From Megamerina dolium (taxonomy: Eukaryota; Arthropoda; Insecta; Diptera; Megamerinidae), in contig OY978528.1 of NCBI GenBank assembly GCA_963854835.1, positions 40,842,960 through 40,906,959 of the forward strand: 64,000 bases of DNA, read 5' to 3'. This document shows positions 11,501 to 22,874 of this stretch, piece after piece (position 1 is the first letter of the stretch; each line of letters starts with the position of its first letter). The notes beneath the pieces are model-generated. The model had not been told where the DNA came from. It did no database searches and saw only the letters and a program-made list of their open reading frames with translations. The translations under genes were made by a program, and so were the position numbers.

Positions 11501-11729
11501 ACCAATCCATAAAATGCAAATAAAATCTTTTGCACTCAAAGAATTACAAAGAAAAATTCTTAATTACCAGGATAAGAAGAAAGCTGAAGAAAAAACTTTC
11601 TTAAACATTTTTTAACATTAATCGGTATCACAAACAACGTATACTTTTTGACAGTGTTCATTTAAGCATATAAACATGCTTACAATCTAATTACTCTCAC
11701 ACTTATCAAACGCATCTTATCACGCATAT
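11501..11729. other. Short AT-rich spacer between LINE fragment and BEL element
   Basis: No feature seen. The last bases before the LTR are CATAT, which recur at 18298-18302 at the far end of the BEL tandem. Confidence 0.5.
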
Positions 11730-12901
11730 TGTTACGTCTAGCGATGCAAACACAAGCGATTCGCCTGGAATGCTCTAGACTTCGTAACTATGCCAAAAAG
11801 TTAACACAGGCACTTGAACCTGGATTACTTATGGCAACAAAAAAAAGAGAATGCAAACACAGGCACTTGAACCTGGATTGCGTGTGTGATTAAAAACAAC
11901 TAGACGAACTAATTATTCGTGATCAATTGAACATCGACCTGTAGTCGATTTCTCTATTTATTACAAAATATTGCCTATACATATATTGATTTAACATAAG
12001 AAATTACAATTAATGCAAATATGTGTTAATATGCATTTTTACATAATTTGCCTTAAATATTGCATGTACATATAATTGATTTAAAATATAACAATATACA
12101 ATTAATGCCTTGACAGCATATTTAGGCAAAGCATATTGACCATTATAAGCAAACGCTGTTGTTTTTTGGTTCATTAGCGGTCATATAATGATGACACTGC
12201 ATTTATGATTTTATAAACTGTATATAGAATTTACTCGCGGTCATATGCTGTCAAGGTTACAAATATGCAATACAATATAATGATTGTGCAATATGATGAA
12301 CTTTTATATACACATACATATACATATTTCATAATTTCTTACAGACTAAATATATGTTTAATAGCCTAGACAGACGGCAGCCTAATTCCGGATTACCGAG
12401 TTAATTCGAATTAACTCGGGCATTAACTGCAGCTAATCCGCATAAACTCTATGAGTTAATTCACAAAATAAAAGAGGATTAGGGCAATTTGCGATGGCAA
12501 CACTGCTGAAAATTGTCTATTGTGAATTTTTCTCCATCCATTTTACAAAATATTAGGTATGTTCGCAACAAAAAACTTTCAACAATTGTTAACAGTTTTC
12601 AACATGAAAAGTGTTGGCGAACAAATAAATCCAGCTGTCAATTACGAACGGTGAATGTCAATTTACAAGTTTCTGATAGTTTTCATTTCACGTACTTCTT
12701 GTAGATTTTCTCATATCGAGAGTGATAGATGACAGAAATTGATAGTGATAGTAATGTAAGTGGATAGACCTAATAAAACAGCAATCAGCCGTTTAGTTAA
12801 TCCGAAATATTGCCGTCTGTCAGGTTATTATTTTATTCGGATTAAGTGCGCCGGTAATCCGCAATTAGGCTGCCGTCTGTCTAGGCTATAAGAATTAAAC
12901 A
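11730..12901 (-). repeat. BEL left LTR (3' LTR), split by a MITE
   Basis: Minus the 527-bp insertion and its 3-bp duplication, this LTR is about 640 bp. It matches the right LTR with few substitutions (for example CGTAACTATG versus CGTGACTATG) and short indels. Confidence 0.9.
12362..12888. mobile_element. MITE nested in the BEL LTR, TAA target duplication (PIF/Harbinger-like)
   Basis: Ends are inverted repeats beginning TAGCCTAGACAGACGGCAGC, with about 37 bp matching at high identity. TAA is duplicated at 12359-12361 and 12889-12891, and the uninterrupted site is visible in the sister LTR (GTTTAAGAATT at about 17880-17890). A 3-bp TWA duplication is the signature of PIF/Harbinger elements. 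It contains no transposase. A 63-codon frame inside has no support. Confidence 0.85.
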
Positions 12902-12913
12902 TTCTGCCCCCGC
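12902..12913 (-). other. BEL polypurine tract
   Basis: Minus strand GCGGGGGCAGAA directly abuts the TGTT start of the 3' LTR. It is duplicated at 17896-17907. Confidence 0.7.
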
Positions 12914-12930
12914 GTTGAACAATTGTTCAA

Positions 12931-13335
12931 CTAGACTTGAGAACATACGTTCTCAACCGTTTGTTGCCGAGGGCGTGGTTGAGGAGCAGTCGTTCCTGAA
13001 CTGGCTGGTGCACTTGATGGTTTGACGCTGCGTATTTTCCAAATTAGACCGACAATCAATAATATGGTTGATAGCAAGAGTGCGGCGTAGCTGACTGCCT
13101 GATGATGGTAGTTTGAGATGTAATCTCCTTCAGCTGAACTAGTTTGGTTTTCGCTAATGTGTCTTAATTCCTTGATGCATGGATGTACGTCTTTTCTTTG
13201 TTGGAACATCATCTTCCTTATTGTACACTGTAGCTTCTGTTTGCTCAGATGTGTCACTAGGCAATCGTGCTGACCCGTGACTGAACTTATCCTTTGGTAT
13301 GTCGAAATCATGTTTCTTGTGTAATGTTTCGACAT
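12931..13335 (-). pseudogene. Env-like C-terminal fragment of the BEL element, with transmembrane segment
   Basis: The minus-strand frame near the 3' LTR has a cysteine-containing ectodomain stub, a strongly hydrophobic stretch (YAALLLSTILLIVGLIWKI, about residues 84-102), a basic stop-transfer IRSVK and a proline- and serine-rich tail. This layout fits the C-terminus of an envelope-like third protein, as described for roo-type BEL elements. The N-terminal bulk is absent. It overlaps the end of the pol frame, reflecting the internal deletion. It is present again at 17936-18253. Confidence 0.6.
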
Positions 13336-14506
13336 TTTGGACTTTGTTTAAAGGAATGCTGACGATGAGAGAAGTCTGGGGCTGCCTTTCACTCTCGATG
13401 TTCTCATCATCTGTTTCGATTGGTCTACAGAAGTCAACGCCAGAATTGACGAATGGTCTTGCTGGCGTAACTCTTGTTGACGGGAGGTTGCCCATAATTT
13501 GACCCAATAGTTTTGGTCTGGCCTTGGTACATCTCACACAATTTTGAACAATTGAGCGTGCCATGGATTTTCCTTTTATTGGCCAAAATTTCTGTCTTGT
13601 GTAAGCTAATAAAGCTTGGGCTCCGCAATGATAGTTTTGTTTATGGATCATCTGCATCAATAACTTGGTGATGGGGTCATTGTACGGAATTAGCATTAGG
13701 TGTTTGGCATCGTATGTAAGCTCGGAAGATTGTAATCGTCCTCCAACTCTAATAATGTCATTCGTGTCCAAAAATGGGGAAAGGCTGCCGATAGAGCTGT
13801 TTTTACTAACGCAATTGTGTTTCTTGAGGTGTTTGAGATCTTCCTCAAAGTCTGACTGCTGCATTGTTCGAATAATTACGATAAGAGAATTTTCTAATTC
13901 GTCTACCGTTAAGGTACTCTCTGACTGGGTCGTAACTCTTCTGGCATTGTTGGTGAATCTAAATATGTAACTTGTGATTCGTTGCAACGTTTTAAATGAG
14001 CCATTATGTCGAATGTTGTAAATTACGCTTCCTTTGTCATGTTCAGTGGTTGTTATGGGAGTTGATGTCGCCTTATGTTCCATGATGAAGTTGTCTTTGC
14101 GTATTGACAATGACTTCGAATATGGCTGTGGCCAAGAGTCCTCTTGACCATGCAGAAATAGTGGACCGTAAAACCATGAGTTACAGGCTGCTACCCTTTT
14201 TGGTGATAATCCTCGTGATAACACATCAGCAGGGTTATGCTGTGAGCTTACATGACACCACTGTCCTGCAATGGATTTCTCCTGGATGACAGATACACGA
14301 TTTGCTATAAACGTTTGAAACGATGATGAAGGTGAATTTATCCCCGCCAACACGATCTGTGAGTCAGTCCAGAAGTACGTAGCTGCATCTAATTTTAGGT
14401 CTGTTTTGACCCTTGCGGTTAGTTGGGCACCTAATACTGAGGCACAGAGTTCAAGACGAGGAAGAGTTTGTCGCTTTAACGGTGCTACTCGTGACTTTGA
14501 ACACAA
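13154..14506 (-). pseudogene. BEL pol: RNase H, integrase N-terminus and start of core, truncated
   Basis: This part of pol has an RNase H region (RQTLPRLELCASVLGAQL, YFWTDSQIVLAGI, CHVSSQHNPADVLSRGL) and the integrase zinc-binding region (GGRLQSSELTYDAKHLMLI, HKQNYHCGAQALLAYTRQKF, VQNCVRCTKARP). It ends just after the first integrase catalytic aspartate (VNSGVDFCRPIE). There it is joined to an unrelated KR-rich tail, so the integrase core and C-terminal domain are deleted. The element cannot integrate on its own. Confidence 0.85.
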
Positions 14507-14532
14507 CAGTCTTACAATTACTCGCCCGTCAT

Positions 14533-14901
14533 TTAGTACTGATCTGATGTAGACCGAAGCACCATATGCCTTTTCTGAAGCATCAGAGAACGTTGAATTG
14601 ACTTCGGGATATCTCCTTTGAAAATGTGCCGCGAAAATTTCAGATCATCCAATTCATTTAGGCTGCTGCGGAATTGTACCCTTCTTGTGTGTAGTTCAGT
14701 TGGTAAGGCGTCATACCAACTGATTTTTAATTGCCAAAGTTCTTGGACAAAGATCTTGGCTGTAACTATGACTGGTGCAACAATTCCTAAAGGGTCGAAG
14801 AGTCTGGCTAAGTCTGAAGTGATAGATCGTTTTGTGACTACCTTTATTGGATCTAATTTCACTTTAAAACAAAAGTTGTCAGACTTCGGCAGCCATAACA
14901 A
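14533..14901 (-). pseudogene. BEL pol: reverse transcriptase/RNase H connector, frame-broken
   Basis: Reads WLPKSDNFCFKVKLDP and LARLFDPLGIVAPVIVTAKI, the conserved BEL/Pao segment after the RT palm. A frameshift near 14610 moves the reading to the frame with FSDASEKAYGASVYIRS, the RNase H start. Confidence 0.82.
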
Positions 14902-14994
14902 TCCTAATGTTTTAATTGAATCGTTGTTGGTATTGGTGAAGTCTAAGTTTACTTCTTGGTCGTCTCGAGGAATGTTCTGTAGTAGTTGCGTAAA

Positions 14995-15924
14995 TTAAAA
15001 CCATTTGCGTAAATTAAAACCATGCTTTTTTAGAATGTGTATGAGTTGCTGTTGTGCTGTGATGGCTGTTACCGAACTGTCAAAACCTCCTAGTCCATCA
15101 TCAACGTAGAAGTTGTGCTGCAGAATTTGAGCTCCTAATGGAAAATCATTAGCATTTTCTACTGCGATACGTTGTAGGCATTTTGTTGCGAGATATGGTG
15201 CTGCTCGTGTCCCATAGGTAACCGTGTTGAGTTGGTAATAGCCTATAGGTGCTGTTGGACGATTTCTCCACACGATAATTTGATACCGCTGATCTTCTGG
15301 ATGAATAAGAATTTGACGGTACATTTTCTCAATGTCAGTTGTAAAAACAAAGCGTGGCAAACGAAAACGAAGGAGTATGGAGAATAATTCACCTTGAATT
15401 GTTGGACCTATGTACATCAAATCATTCAATGAATAACCAGACGTAGTTTTGGCCGAGGCGTCAAATACCACTCGAAGTTTGGTCGTAGTGCTGTCTGGTT
15501 TAAGAACACAATGATGAGGAATGAAATAACTAGGAGCCAATACGGAATCGAGATTTACTTCTTCTATGTGTCCCAAGCGCTCGTATTCTTCCATAAATTG
15601 GACATATTGCTTCCGCACTGTGTCATTTTTGAGTAGCCGCCGTTCCAGACTTAAAAATCTGTTGTAGGCTAATTCTCGAGATGATCCCAAGGCTGATGTG
15701 TCTTCCAGGAATGGTAGTTTGACGACAAAACGACCTTCGTCATTGGTGCAAGCATTCTGAGCGAAATGCGCCTCGCAACGGAGTTCTGCTGGTGATAGTC
15801 CCTTTTTCTTTGGTTCTACTTCATCCATTCTCCATAGCCGTTCTACTACCTCGTCCAGTGCGACATCAGTATAACTGATATTTGCAAAAACAGTCATATC
15901 CGAGTCCTTTTTGGAAGTTGCCAT
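14995..15924 (-). pseudogene. BEL pol: reverse transcriptase, ended by a 19-bp tandem duplication
   Basis: The frame begins MATSKKDSDMTVFANISYTD and carries the BEL/Pao pre-RT region (LSPAELRCEAHFAQN, FLSLERRLLKND), then RT blocks RVVFDASAKTTSGYSLNDLM, FVFTTDIEKMYRQILI, AAPYLATKCLQ and the metal box FYVDDGLGG. It stops at 14995 because TGCGTAAATTAAAACCATT is tandemly duplicated around 14986-15023, adding 19 bp. Gag and protease, which should precede, are absent: the sequence passes straight from the repeat leader into this frame. The start codon may be fortuitous. Confidence 0.85.
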
Positions 15925-16125
15925 TTTTGATATGTATCGCTCACTTGTGTTAGTATTGGTAGTTGGAGGTTAAGGATTGCTGTTACCCTTATTTCTGGAT
16001 ATCCAGTAGATGTGTGTCACCTATTGGATTGTAGTAAAACTGTGTCTTGGGGCTTCTGTTGATTACCGGCTGATGACGACTTTGATGTCGTCTGCTGGTT
16101 ACCGGTCGATGAATGTGTTGAATGA

Positions 16126-17215
16126 CTGTTGGTGCTAGCCTTGTGCTAGTTCCGATTCCAGACTTGATACTTAGCTTTAGGTAGCTTTGTTGATGCCTGT
16201 TGGTACTAGCCTTGTGCTAGATCCGATTCCAGACTTGATACTTAGCTTTAGGTAGCTTTGTTGGTGCCTGTTGGTACTAGCCTTGTGCTAGATCCGATTC
16301 CAGACTTGATACTTAGCTTTAGGTAGCCTTGTTGGTGCCTGTTGGTACTAGCCTTGTGCTAGATCCGATTCCAGACTTGTTACTTAGCTTTAGGTAGCCT
16401 TGTTGGTGCCTGTTGGTACTAGCCTTGTGCTAGATCCGATTCCAGACTTGTTACTTAGGTTTAGGTAGCCTTGTTAGTGCCTGTTGGTACTAGCCTTGTG
16501 CTAGATCCGATTCCAGACTTGATACTTAGCTTTAGGTAGCCTTGTTGGTGCCTGTTGGTACTAGCCTTGTGCTAGATCCGATTCCAGACTTGTTACTTAG
16601 CTTTAGGTAGCTTTGTTGATGCCTGTTGGTGCTAGCCTTGTGCTAATTCCGATTCCAGACTTGATACTTAGCTTTAGGTAGCTTTGTTGATGCCTGTTGG
16701 TACTAGCCTTGTGCTAGATCCGATTCCAGACTTGATACTTAGCTTTAGGTAGCTTTGTTGATATCTGTTGGTACTAGCCTTGTGCTAGATCCGATTCCGG
16801 ACTTGTTACTTAGCTTTAGGTAGCTTTGTTGATGCCTGTTGATGCTAGCCTTGTGCTAGTTCCGATTCCAGACTTGATACTTAGCTTTAGGTAGCTTTGT
16901 TGATGCCTGTTGGTACTAGCCTTGTTCTAGATCCGATTCCAGACTTGATACTTAGCTTTAGGTAGCTTTGTTGGTGCCTTTTGGTACTAGCCTTGTGCTA
17001 GATCCGATTCCAGACTTGATACTTAGCTTTAGGTAGCTTTGTTGATGCCTGTTGGTACTAGCCTTGTGCTAGATCCGATTCCAGACTTGATACTTAGCTT
17101 TAGGTAGCTTTGTTGATGCCTGTTGGTACTAGCCTTGTGCTAGATCCGATTCCAGACTTGATACTTAGCTTTAGGTAGCTTTGTTGGTGCCTGTTGGTAC
17201 TAGCCTTGTGCTAGG
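16126..17215 (-). repeat. About 15 tandem copies of a 71-bp unit in the BEL leader
   Basis: A 71-bp unit containing CTGTTGGTACTAGCCTTGTG and TTCCAGACTTGATACTTAGC repeats about 15 times with a few per cent variation, between the primer-binding site and the truncated pol. Period was measured from successive CTGTTGGT starts at 16126, 16197 and 16268. Shared variants between neighbouring units suggest local amplification. Confidence 0.95.
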
Positions 17216-17247
17216 ATTCTATTGATCTTGTTTTCTAGTTGTTTTTA

Positions 17248-17265
17248 ATCACGTCGGGGTCACCA
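17248..17265 (-). other. BEL primer-binding site
   Basis: Minus strand TGGTGACCCCGACGTGAT lies three bases inside the 5' LTR. It begins TGG, complementary to a tRNA CCA end. Which tRNA primes is not determined. Confidence 0.75.
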
Positions 17266-17268
17266 AAA

Positions 17269-17895
17269 TGTTACGTCTAGCGATGCAAACACAAGCGATT
17301 CGCCTGGAATGCTCTAGACTTCGTGACTATGCCAAAAAGTAAACACAGGCACTTGAACCTGGATTACTTATGGCAACAAAAAAAAGAGAATGCAAACACA
17401 GGCACTTGAACCTGGATTGCGTGTGTGATTAAAAACAACTAGACGAACTAATTATTCGTGATCAATTGAACATCGACCTGTAGTCGATTTCTCTATTTAT
17501 TACAAAATATTGCTTATACATATATTGATTTAACATAAGAAATTACAATTAATGCAAATATGTGTTAATATGCATTTTTACATAATTTGCCTTAAATATT
17601 GCATGTACATATAATTGATTTAAAATATAACAATATGCCTTGACAGCATATTTAGGCAAAGCATATTGACCATTATAAGCAAACGCTGTTGTTTTTTGGT
17701 TCATTAGCGGTCATATAATGATGACACTGCATTTATGATTTTATAAACTGTATATAGTTTACTCGCGGTCATATGCTGTCAAGGTTACAAATATGCAATA
17801 CAATATAATGATTGTGCAATATGATGAACTTTTATATACACATACATATATTTCATAATTTCTTACAGACTAAATATATGTTTAAGAATTAAACA
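17269..17895 (-). repeat. BEL right LTR (5' LTR of the main copy, 3' LTR of the partial copy)
   Basis: 627 bp, TGTT...AACA in element orientation. It is shared by the partial copy on its right and the main copy on its left. Confidence 0.9.
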
Positions 17896-18295
17896 TTCTG
17901 CCCCCGCGTTGAACAATTGTTCAACTAGACTCAACTTAACATACGTTCTCAACCGTTTGTTGCCGAGAGCGTGGTTGAGGAGCAGTCGTTCCTGAACTGG
18001 CTGGTGCACTTGATGGTTTGACGCTGCGTATTTTCCAAATTAGACCGACAATCAATAATATGGTTGATAGCAAGAGTGCGGCGTAGCTGACTGCCTGATG
18101 ATGGTAGTTTGAGATGTAATCTCCTTCAGCTGAACTAGTTTGGTTTTCGCTAATGTGTCTTAATTCCTTGATGCATGGATGTACGTCTTTTCTTTGTTGG
18201 AACATCATCTTCCTTATTGTACACTGTAGCTTCTGTTTGCTCAGATGTGTCACTAGGCAATCGTGCTGACCCGTGACTGAACTTATCCTTTGGTT
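17896..18295 (-). repeat. Second copy of the BEL env-like 3' end (partial upstream element)
   Basis: Nearly identical to 12902-13298, including the transmembrane segment. Identity stops at CCTTTGGT (about 18294), after which the sequence is unrelated. It is the remnant of an upstream tandem unit that ends with the shared LTR. Confidence 0.85.
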
Positions 18296-19983
18296 TGCAT
18301 ATACAAAAATCTATTAACGAAATTATACCCCACTGGGTATTTTTTATTCCTATATATGTATAACCTACAAACACAATTACATAAATAAGTTATGTATATG
18401 TTTAAACGGACAAAACATATGAATGATGGCAATGATAATAATAAATACCCAACAACAACGAAACAACAACTCAAAAATAAACAGCACTAGCGAGAGTCGA
18501 AAACAAATGTGCATATGCGCACCACAAGAAAGCAGTACCTATAAAGGAAATGAAAAAAATAACAACAAGAACAACAACAACATTACTGAAAATAACGAAA
18601 CGAAAGCGAAATTTTAAAAATAATAATACTATTGGTGGCAGAACTTTTATAGAACAACTGTCAATGTGAAGAAGAAGAAAAACAAACAAACCCAAAAGCA
18701 AAAAATAATATAGAGCAAGTACGCTCTGTATTGCTGGTGCAGAGAGAAATTAAGAGAAGTTGTGTATGCTGGAGAGGCAAAAAAAACAAAACAAAACAAA
18801 ACAATAAATATATAAATACAAATAAAAATAATAAGCAAATCGAATATGGAAAAATGAAAAACAGCCCCCTCTCCGCGTAGCCGATGAAATGACGTATTGA
18901 TAAGAGGTATTACTAATAAAGCAACAAAAAATAATTACGTTCCCACACACACATCTATATGCAAAACAAATAAAACAAAAGCTATCGAGAGCAAAGTATA
19001 GCTATGTATATTACACTCGTTGTAGTAGTACATCCATCAATGTGCTAGCTAGCATTTTGTGACTTGTCGTCGACGACGAACACTCGCTCCCCTGCGACCA
19101 TGTGATTACACTATGCAATGATGGTCGCATATGGAATATACATACGATACACATCAAAAGCGACGCCCCGGCACCGGCGCATAAAGAACGATGAACACGA
19201 TGACAACGATGGCTGCGATGAGAGTACGCTCCGAAACGCTCACTTGCTCTCCGCTATGCTGCCTTATTTGCTGGCTGCCTGGCGCACACATGAGGACTGA
19301 TATCGTTGTGGGTTGTTGCCGTTTTTAGACAAACGCAATATTCTAGTTCAGTGTTGTCCGTTGTTCTGAGGTGCTGCAAATAATATTTACTACGCCAATT
19401 GCGTGTAAAAGTGAAGACGAAAAAATAAATGAACAAAGAACAATAATAAAAAAGGAAAAACAACACAACAACAAGAACAACGCATGTGCCATACCAAGCT
19501 AACAAGAAAAACGCCAGCAGCAGTAACAAAATATTATTTCAATAAATCAGCAACAGCAAGAAGAGGAAGCGTGTATGTTGCACTTTGAAGTGTATTCAAG
19601 AACGGCGATAGCTACAGCAACAAAAATAGTAACTAGAGTTCATTAGTGCAGCGTACCTACATATGTTTACGTACGAGTGTGTGTGTGTTCTCCGTTTATG
19701 TCTCATAAGCATACACACTGCAACGCATACGCAGCATAAAACGCAAAGCATACATAAATGAACACCATCACCACGTGTGTGTGCGCCAAAGACGACAAAA
19801 AACAGAACTAACACGCTGGGGTTAACAAAATTACGAAATTTGCGAAATTTATTATTTTCTCGTGCTAAACGGCGGCGACAATCAAATACAACAATAACAA
19901 TAGCGCAGCGTGACAACCATAATAACAAGAAAAATAGCGATAGGAGCGCAAGTGTCACACAACGACAGCCCCACAACAACATA
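18296..19983 (+). promoter_or_regulatory. Upstream region and probable 5' UTR of gene A
   Basis: The region is rich in AACAAC/CAA repeats and A-rich runs (about 18420-18640 and 19430-19960), as often seen in long fly 5' leaders. Small open frames have no support. A short upstream ORF begins at 19758. No TATA box or initiator could be assigned with confidence. Confidence 0.4.
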
Positions 19984-22874
19984 ATGAAACATAAGGAAAA
20001 GATGAAGGAAGACTCTGCAGATACACCGGTAAGTCCTAGTAGGGCGAGAAATAGAAGAGAAAGAAGAAGAACCAACTACATAAATACAAGTTTGCGTAAT
20101 CATAATGGCTGTACGTATGAACATATGTAATACATGTAATACGTAATAAAGTTGGCATTGGTAATGTGCATGATTGAATCCATTGCAACTAACACATACG
20201 AAACTAGGTATTTACTCGTACCTATTAGTAAGTAATAGCAACAAGTATTAATTATGAAGAGCACATAATATTCTCACGATATGGACGAGTATATATATAA
20301 TCTGTAATGTAATATACATACATTAGAGCGATTCAAATCAGATTGGCAAAAAAAAAAAAAATAAAAATAAATAAATATAAAGTATAATAAGAATTTTCTA
20401 AGCATATTTTCCGAGTTTTTTGAATAACACAGCCTCACAATAAAAAAGTATGATATCCGACGCACTAGAGCAGTCACATTTCGTCATGATTCTCAGGATT
20501 GTTTCCAATCTTAAAAAGCTTTGATTTTTGAGGTTAGGAAGAGAATTGAGGGTGTTGATGGAACCATGACCATGAATTTAAATTGCGCGACTAAAAGCAC
20601 ATAGATTTTTACTAATTTGACTAATTTGTCCGACTGGACATCGTAATTTTTTGTTTTTTATTTGCTGTGACAACCCTTCAAAAAACGTCTACTCTAGTTT
20701 GGCTCAAAGGAGATTTCTTCTTTTGAAATACTTTTAGCAGGAAAAAGTTTGACCTGCCCTAATATACATATCCCATATACAATCGAATATTATTCGAATT
20801 ATATTTTAAATTTTTCCTTTCCTAGAGTCCATCACCGCCAGCAGTATCGCTGCCGCCAACAGAAAAGGTACTCTATGATAATCGTATAAAACGTAAAAAT
20901 GTACTAGCGCTTAACGAAAAAGTCGCCGCAATACGTGAATATGAAAAGATGCCCGTTTATAAGCGTATCGGACGGATGTTTCATTGTTCGCCGGATCAAA
21001 TAAAACGTATCGTCCATCAGAAGGAGACAATACTTAAAGCCTGGGAGCAACGGACACGTCGATGTCAGGACGCCAAGACACTCGAAATGAAAGTTGTACG
21101 CGTCTCAATGCTTGGCAAAGCTGTCTATGATTGGATCCGACGTATGATGTACTATAAAGATTTTATGATCACCGATGGTCTCGTACAGAAGATGGCATTA
21201 CAATTCAAGAGTGCCATGGGATTGCAGAATTTCTTTCCACATCAGGACTGGTGTGATAAATTTCGACAGACGTACAACATCAAGGAAAATGATAGTAAAC
21301 TATTAAAAATTGGCTATACACAAGGATATTCTGTGCAAATAAAAGATGTCATGAAGGATGTACTGAGTGAGTGTACACCGGATACAATGGCCAGTGAGGA
21401 GCATAAACAAAGCACTGCGGGTGGTGGTATAAGTGACGATGATGATGATAATGATGATCATGACTATGATGATGGTGATGATGATGGTGATAACGACGTT
21501 AAAATAAACTTAAATGGTGAAAATGATAATGATGATAATGACGATGCTAATAACAATGGATATAATCGTGATGTGAATGATAATAAAACAAAAAGTCTTC
21601 ATGAACATAAGCAAAATAATATTAGGAAATTGCCAACAAAATTGAAATTATCGAACAGAAAGAAGAAGATAACATCATCAGTTGGTACAACCCTCCTATC
21701 AAACCCATCAACAACAGCAATGCCAATTGTTACAACAACAGCAATGCCAATTGTTACAACAACAGCAGTAACAACAATTAATCAGAGACACCAATCCTTA
21801 CAATCCTCACAAATAAGACAACTCGTTGCTTTACCCATACACCCGGGTATTGGTCGACCATCATTGGGTATGACCCAAAAGGTGCTAGTTGCTACACCTA
21901 TTACTACAATGTCGCCTGGAGCTGGGCAGAGAACAAATATTTCCGGCGGTGGTGTCGCACCACCAATGACAATGACTATTATACCCTTGGCAACGATAGC
22001 ACAGGCTGCGCCAACCATATCAACATTACAAGATGCTACCACAATGTGTGCGTCAGCTGATAGCAAACACTCAGTGCCACCACCTATGGTAGAAATTAAG
22101 AAAGAAATCAAAGATGAACCAATGGAAATTATGAACATTAAGCAGGAATGCATTAGCGATGATGAGGATGAGCAACAGGAATATCAAGCGGAGGAAAACA
22201 ATGTTGTTGAACCAAATGTTCAAAATCAATTAGTCCTACAACCACATGCATCAGCAGCAGTACCAGCTCCAGTAGCAAAACCAATAGCAGAAACAATAGC
22301 ACAACTTAAGGTAACGTCAAAGTCAGTGATGACAATGGATGATGAAAATCTTTCAGAAGAACAAACTGCTGCGATTATTAAACGAGAAGAGACTGATACA
22401 ATGGATTCTATGGATTATGATGACTTGACATTGTCGAGTTTACGGAAAATTATACAAAATCAAAGCACATCAACAACAACAAAGGTAACAACTGCAACGC
22501 TACCCACGGTAACGCTACAAGCAGCAGCAGCAGCGCGACCACCCCCACCATCATCGTCATCAGCATTATCAATTATGCCTCCATTGCCACCTTTAATGAA
22601 AGCTCCGAATTTGTCTGCCAATACAACGATTTCATCATCATCGGTGCCTATTAATCGTGCAGCAAACAAACGTAAATTGCCTACAACAACATCATCGGGA
22701 CAACCAGAAACCGTATTGCCACCAATACGATCATGTTTAGAGGCACGCAAATATCTGAAATTGCTCGAAGATTTTGCTCTCGTGCGTGAGAATTTCCGTT
22801 TGATTGGTTTGCTAACGCGTGCCGATGAAGTATTGCGCGAATTGGATGGTAACGACGATGTAGATGTGGATTAA
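19984..22874 (+). CDS. Gene A: CENP-B-type helix-turn-helix protein with acidic linker (697 aa, 2 exons)
   Basis: Join 19984-20028 and 20826-22874. The donor is CCG|GTAAGT and the acceptor TTTCCTAG|AGTCC, phase 0, with a 797-bp intron. The first exon gives 15 residues beginning MKHKEKMKED. The protein opens with a Psq/CENP-B-like helix-turn-helix (VLALNEKVAAIREYEKMPVY, then RMFHCSPDQIKRIVHQKETI). A second CENP-B-type DNA-binding half follows (MLGKAVYDWIRRM, ITDGLVQKMALQF, FFPHQDWCDKFRQTYNI), to about residue 190. There is no DDE nuclease; an Asp/Asn-rich block, Thr/Pro-rich low complexity and IKKEIKDEP / IKQECISDDEDE motifs follow. The C-terminus ends with a conserved ARKYLKLLEDFALVRENFRL segment. 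It is probably a nuclear DNA-binding factor derived from a pogo/Tigger-like transposase, with paralogs B, F and G. An in-frame upstream extension of exon 1 lacks an ATG. Confidence 0.85.

Larger units (their letters stand above)
11730..18297 (-). mobile_element. BEL/Pao LTR retrotransposon, internally deleted, in tandem with a partial copy sharing one LTR
   Basis: The element is transcribed on the minus strand. Reading leftward it comprises a partial copy (env-like 3' end, 18295-17896), an LTR (17895-17269), a primer-binding site, a 71-bp tandem-repeat leader, a pol region without gag, an env-like 3' end and a second LTR (12901-11730). LTRs start TGTT and end AACA in element orientation. The ~400-bp env-like segment is present twice (12902-13298 and 17896-18294) and is nearly identical. 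The integrase core and gag are missing, so the element is non-autonomous. The pentamer CATAT flanks the whole array (11725-11729 and 18298-18302), a possible single target duplication. Confidence 0.88.

Noticed and set aside
13299..14998. Plus-strand frames opposite the BEL pol region
   Set aside because: They are antisense shadows of pol.
16126..17215. CRISPR-like array
   Set aside because: The 71-bp units are contiguous with no unique spacers, and the context is a retrotransposon leader in a eukaryote.
19596..20075. 159-codon minus-strand frame opposite gene A exon 1
   Set aside because: It is a shadow of A- and CAA-rich leader sequence; it has no domain and no splice context.
21782..22153. 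Minus-strand frames inside gene A (also 22460-22750)
   Set aside because: They are shadows of the repetitive Thr/Pro/Ser-coding region of gene A.
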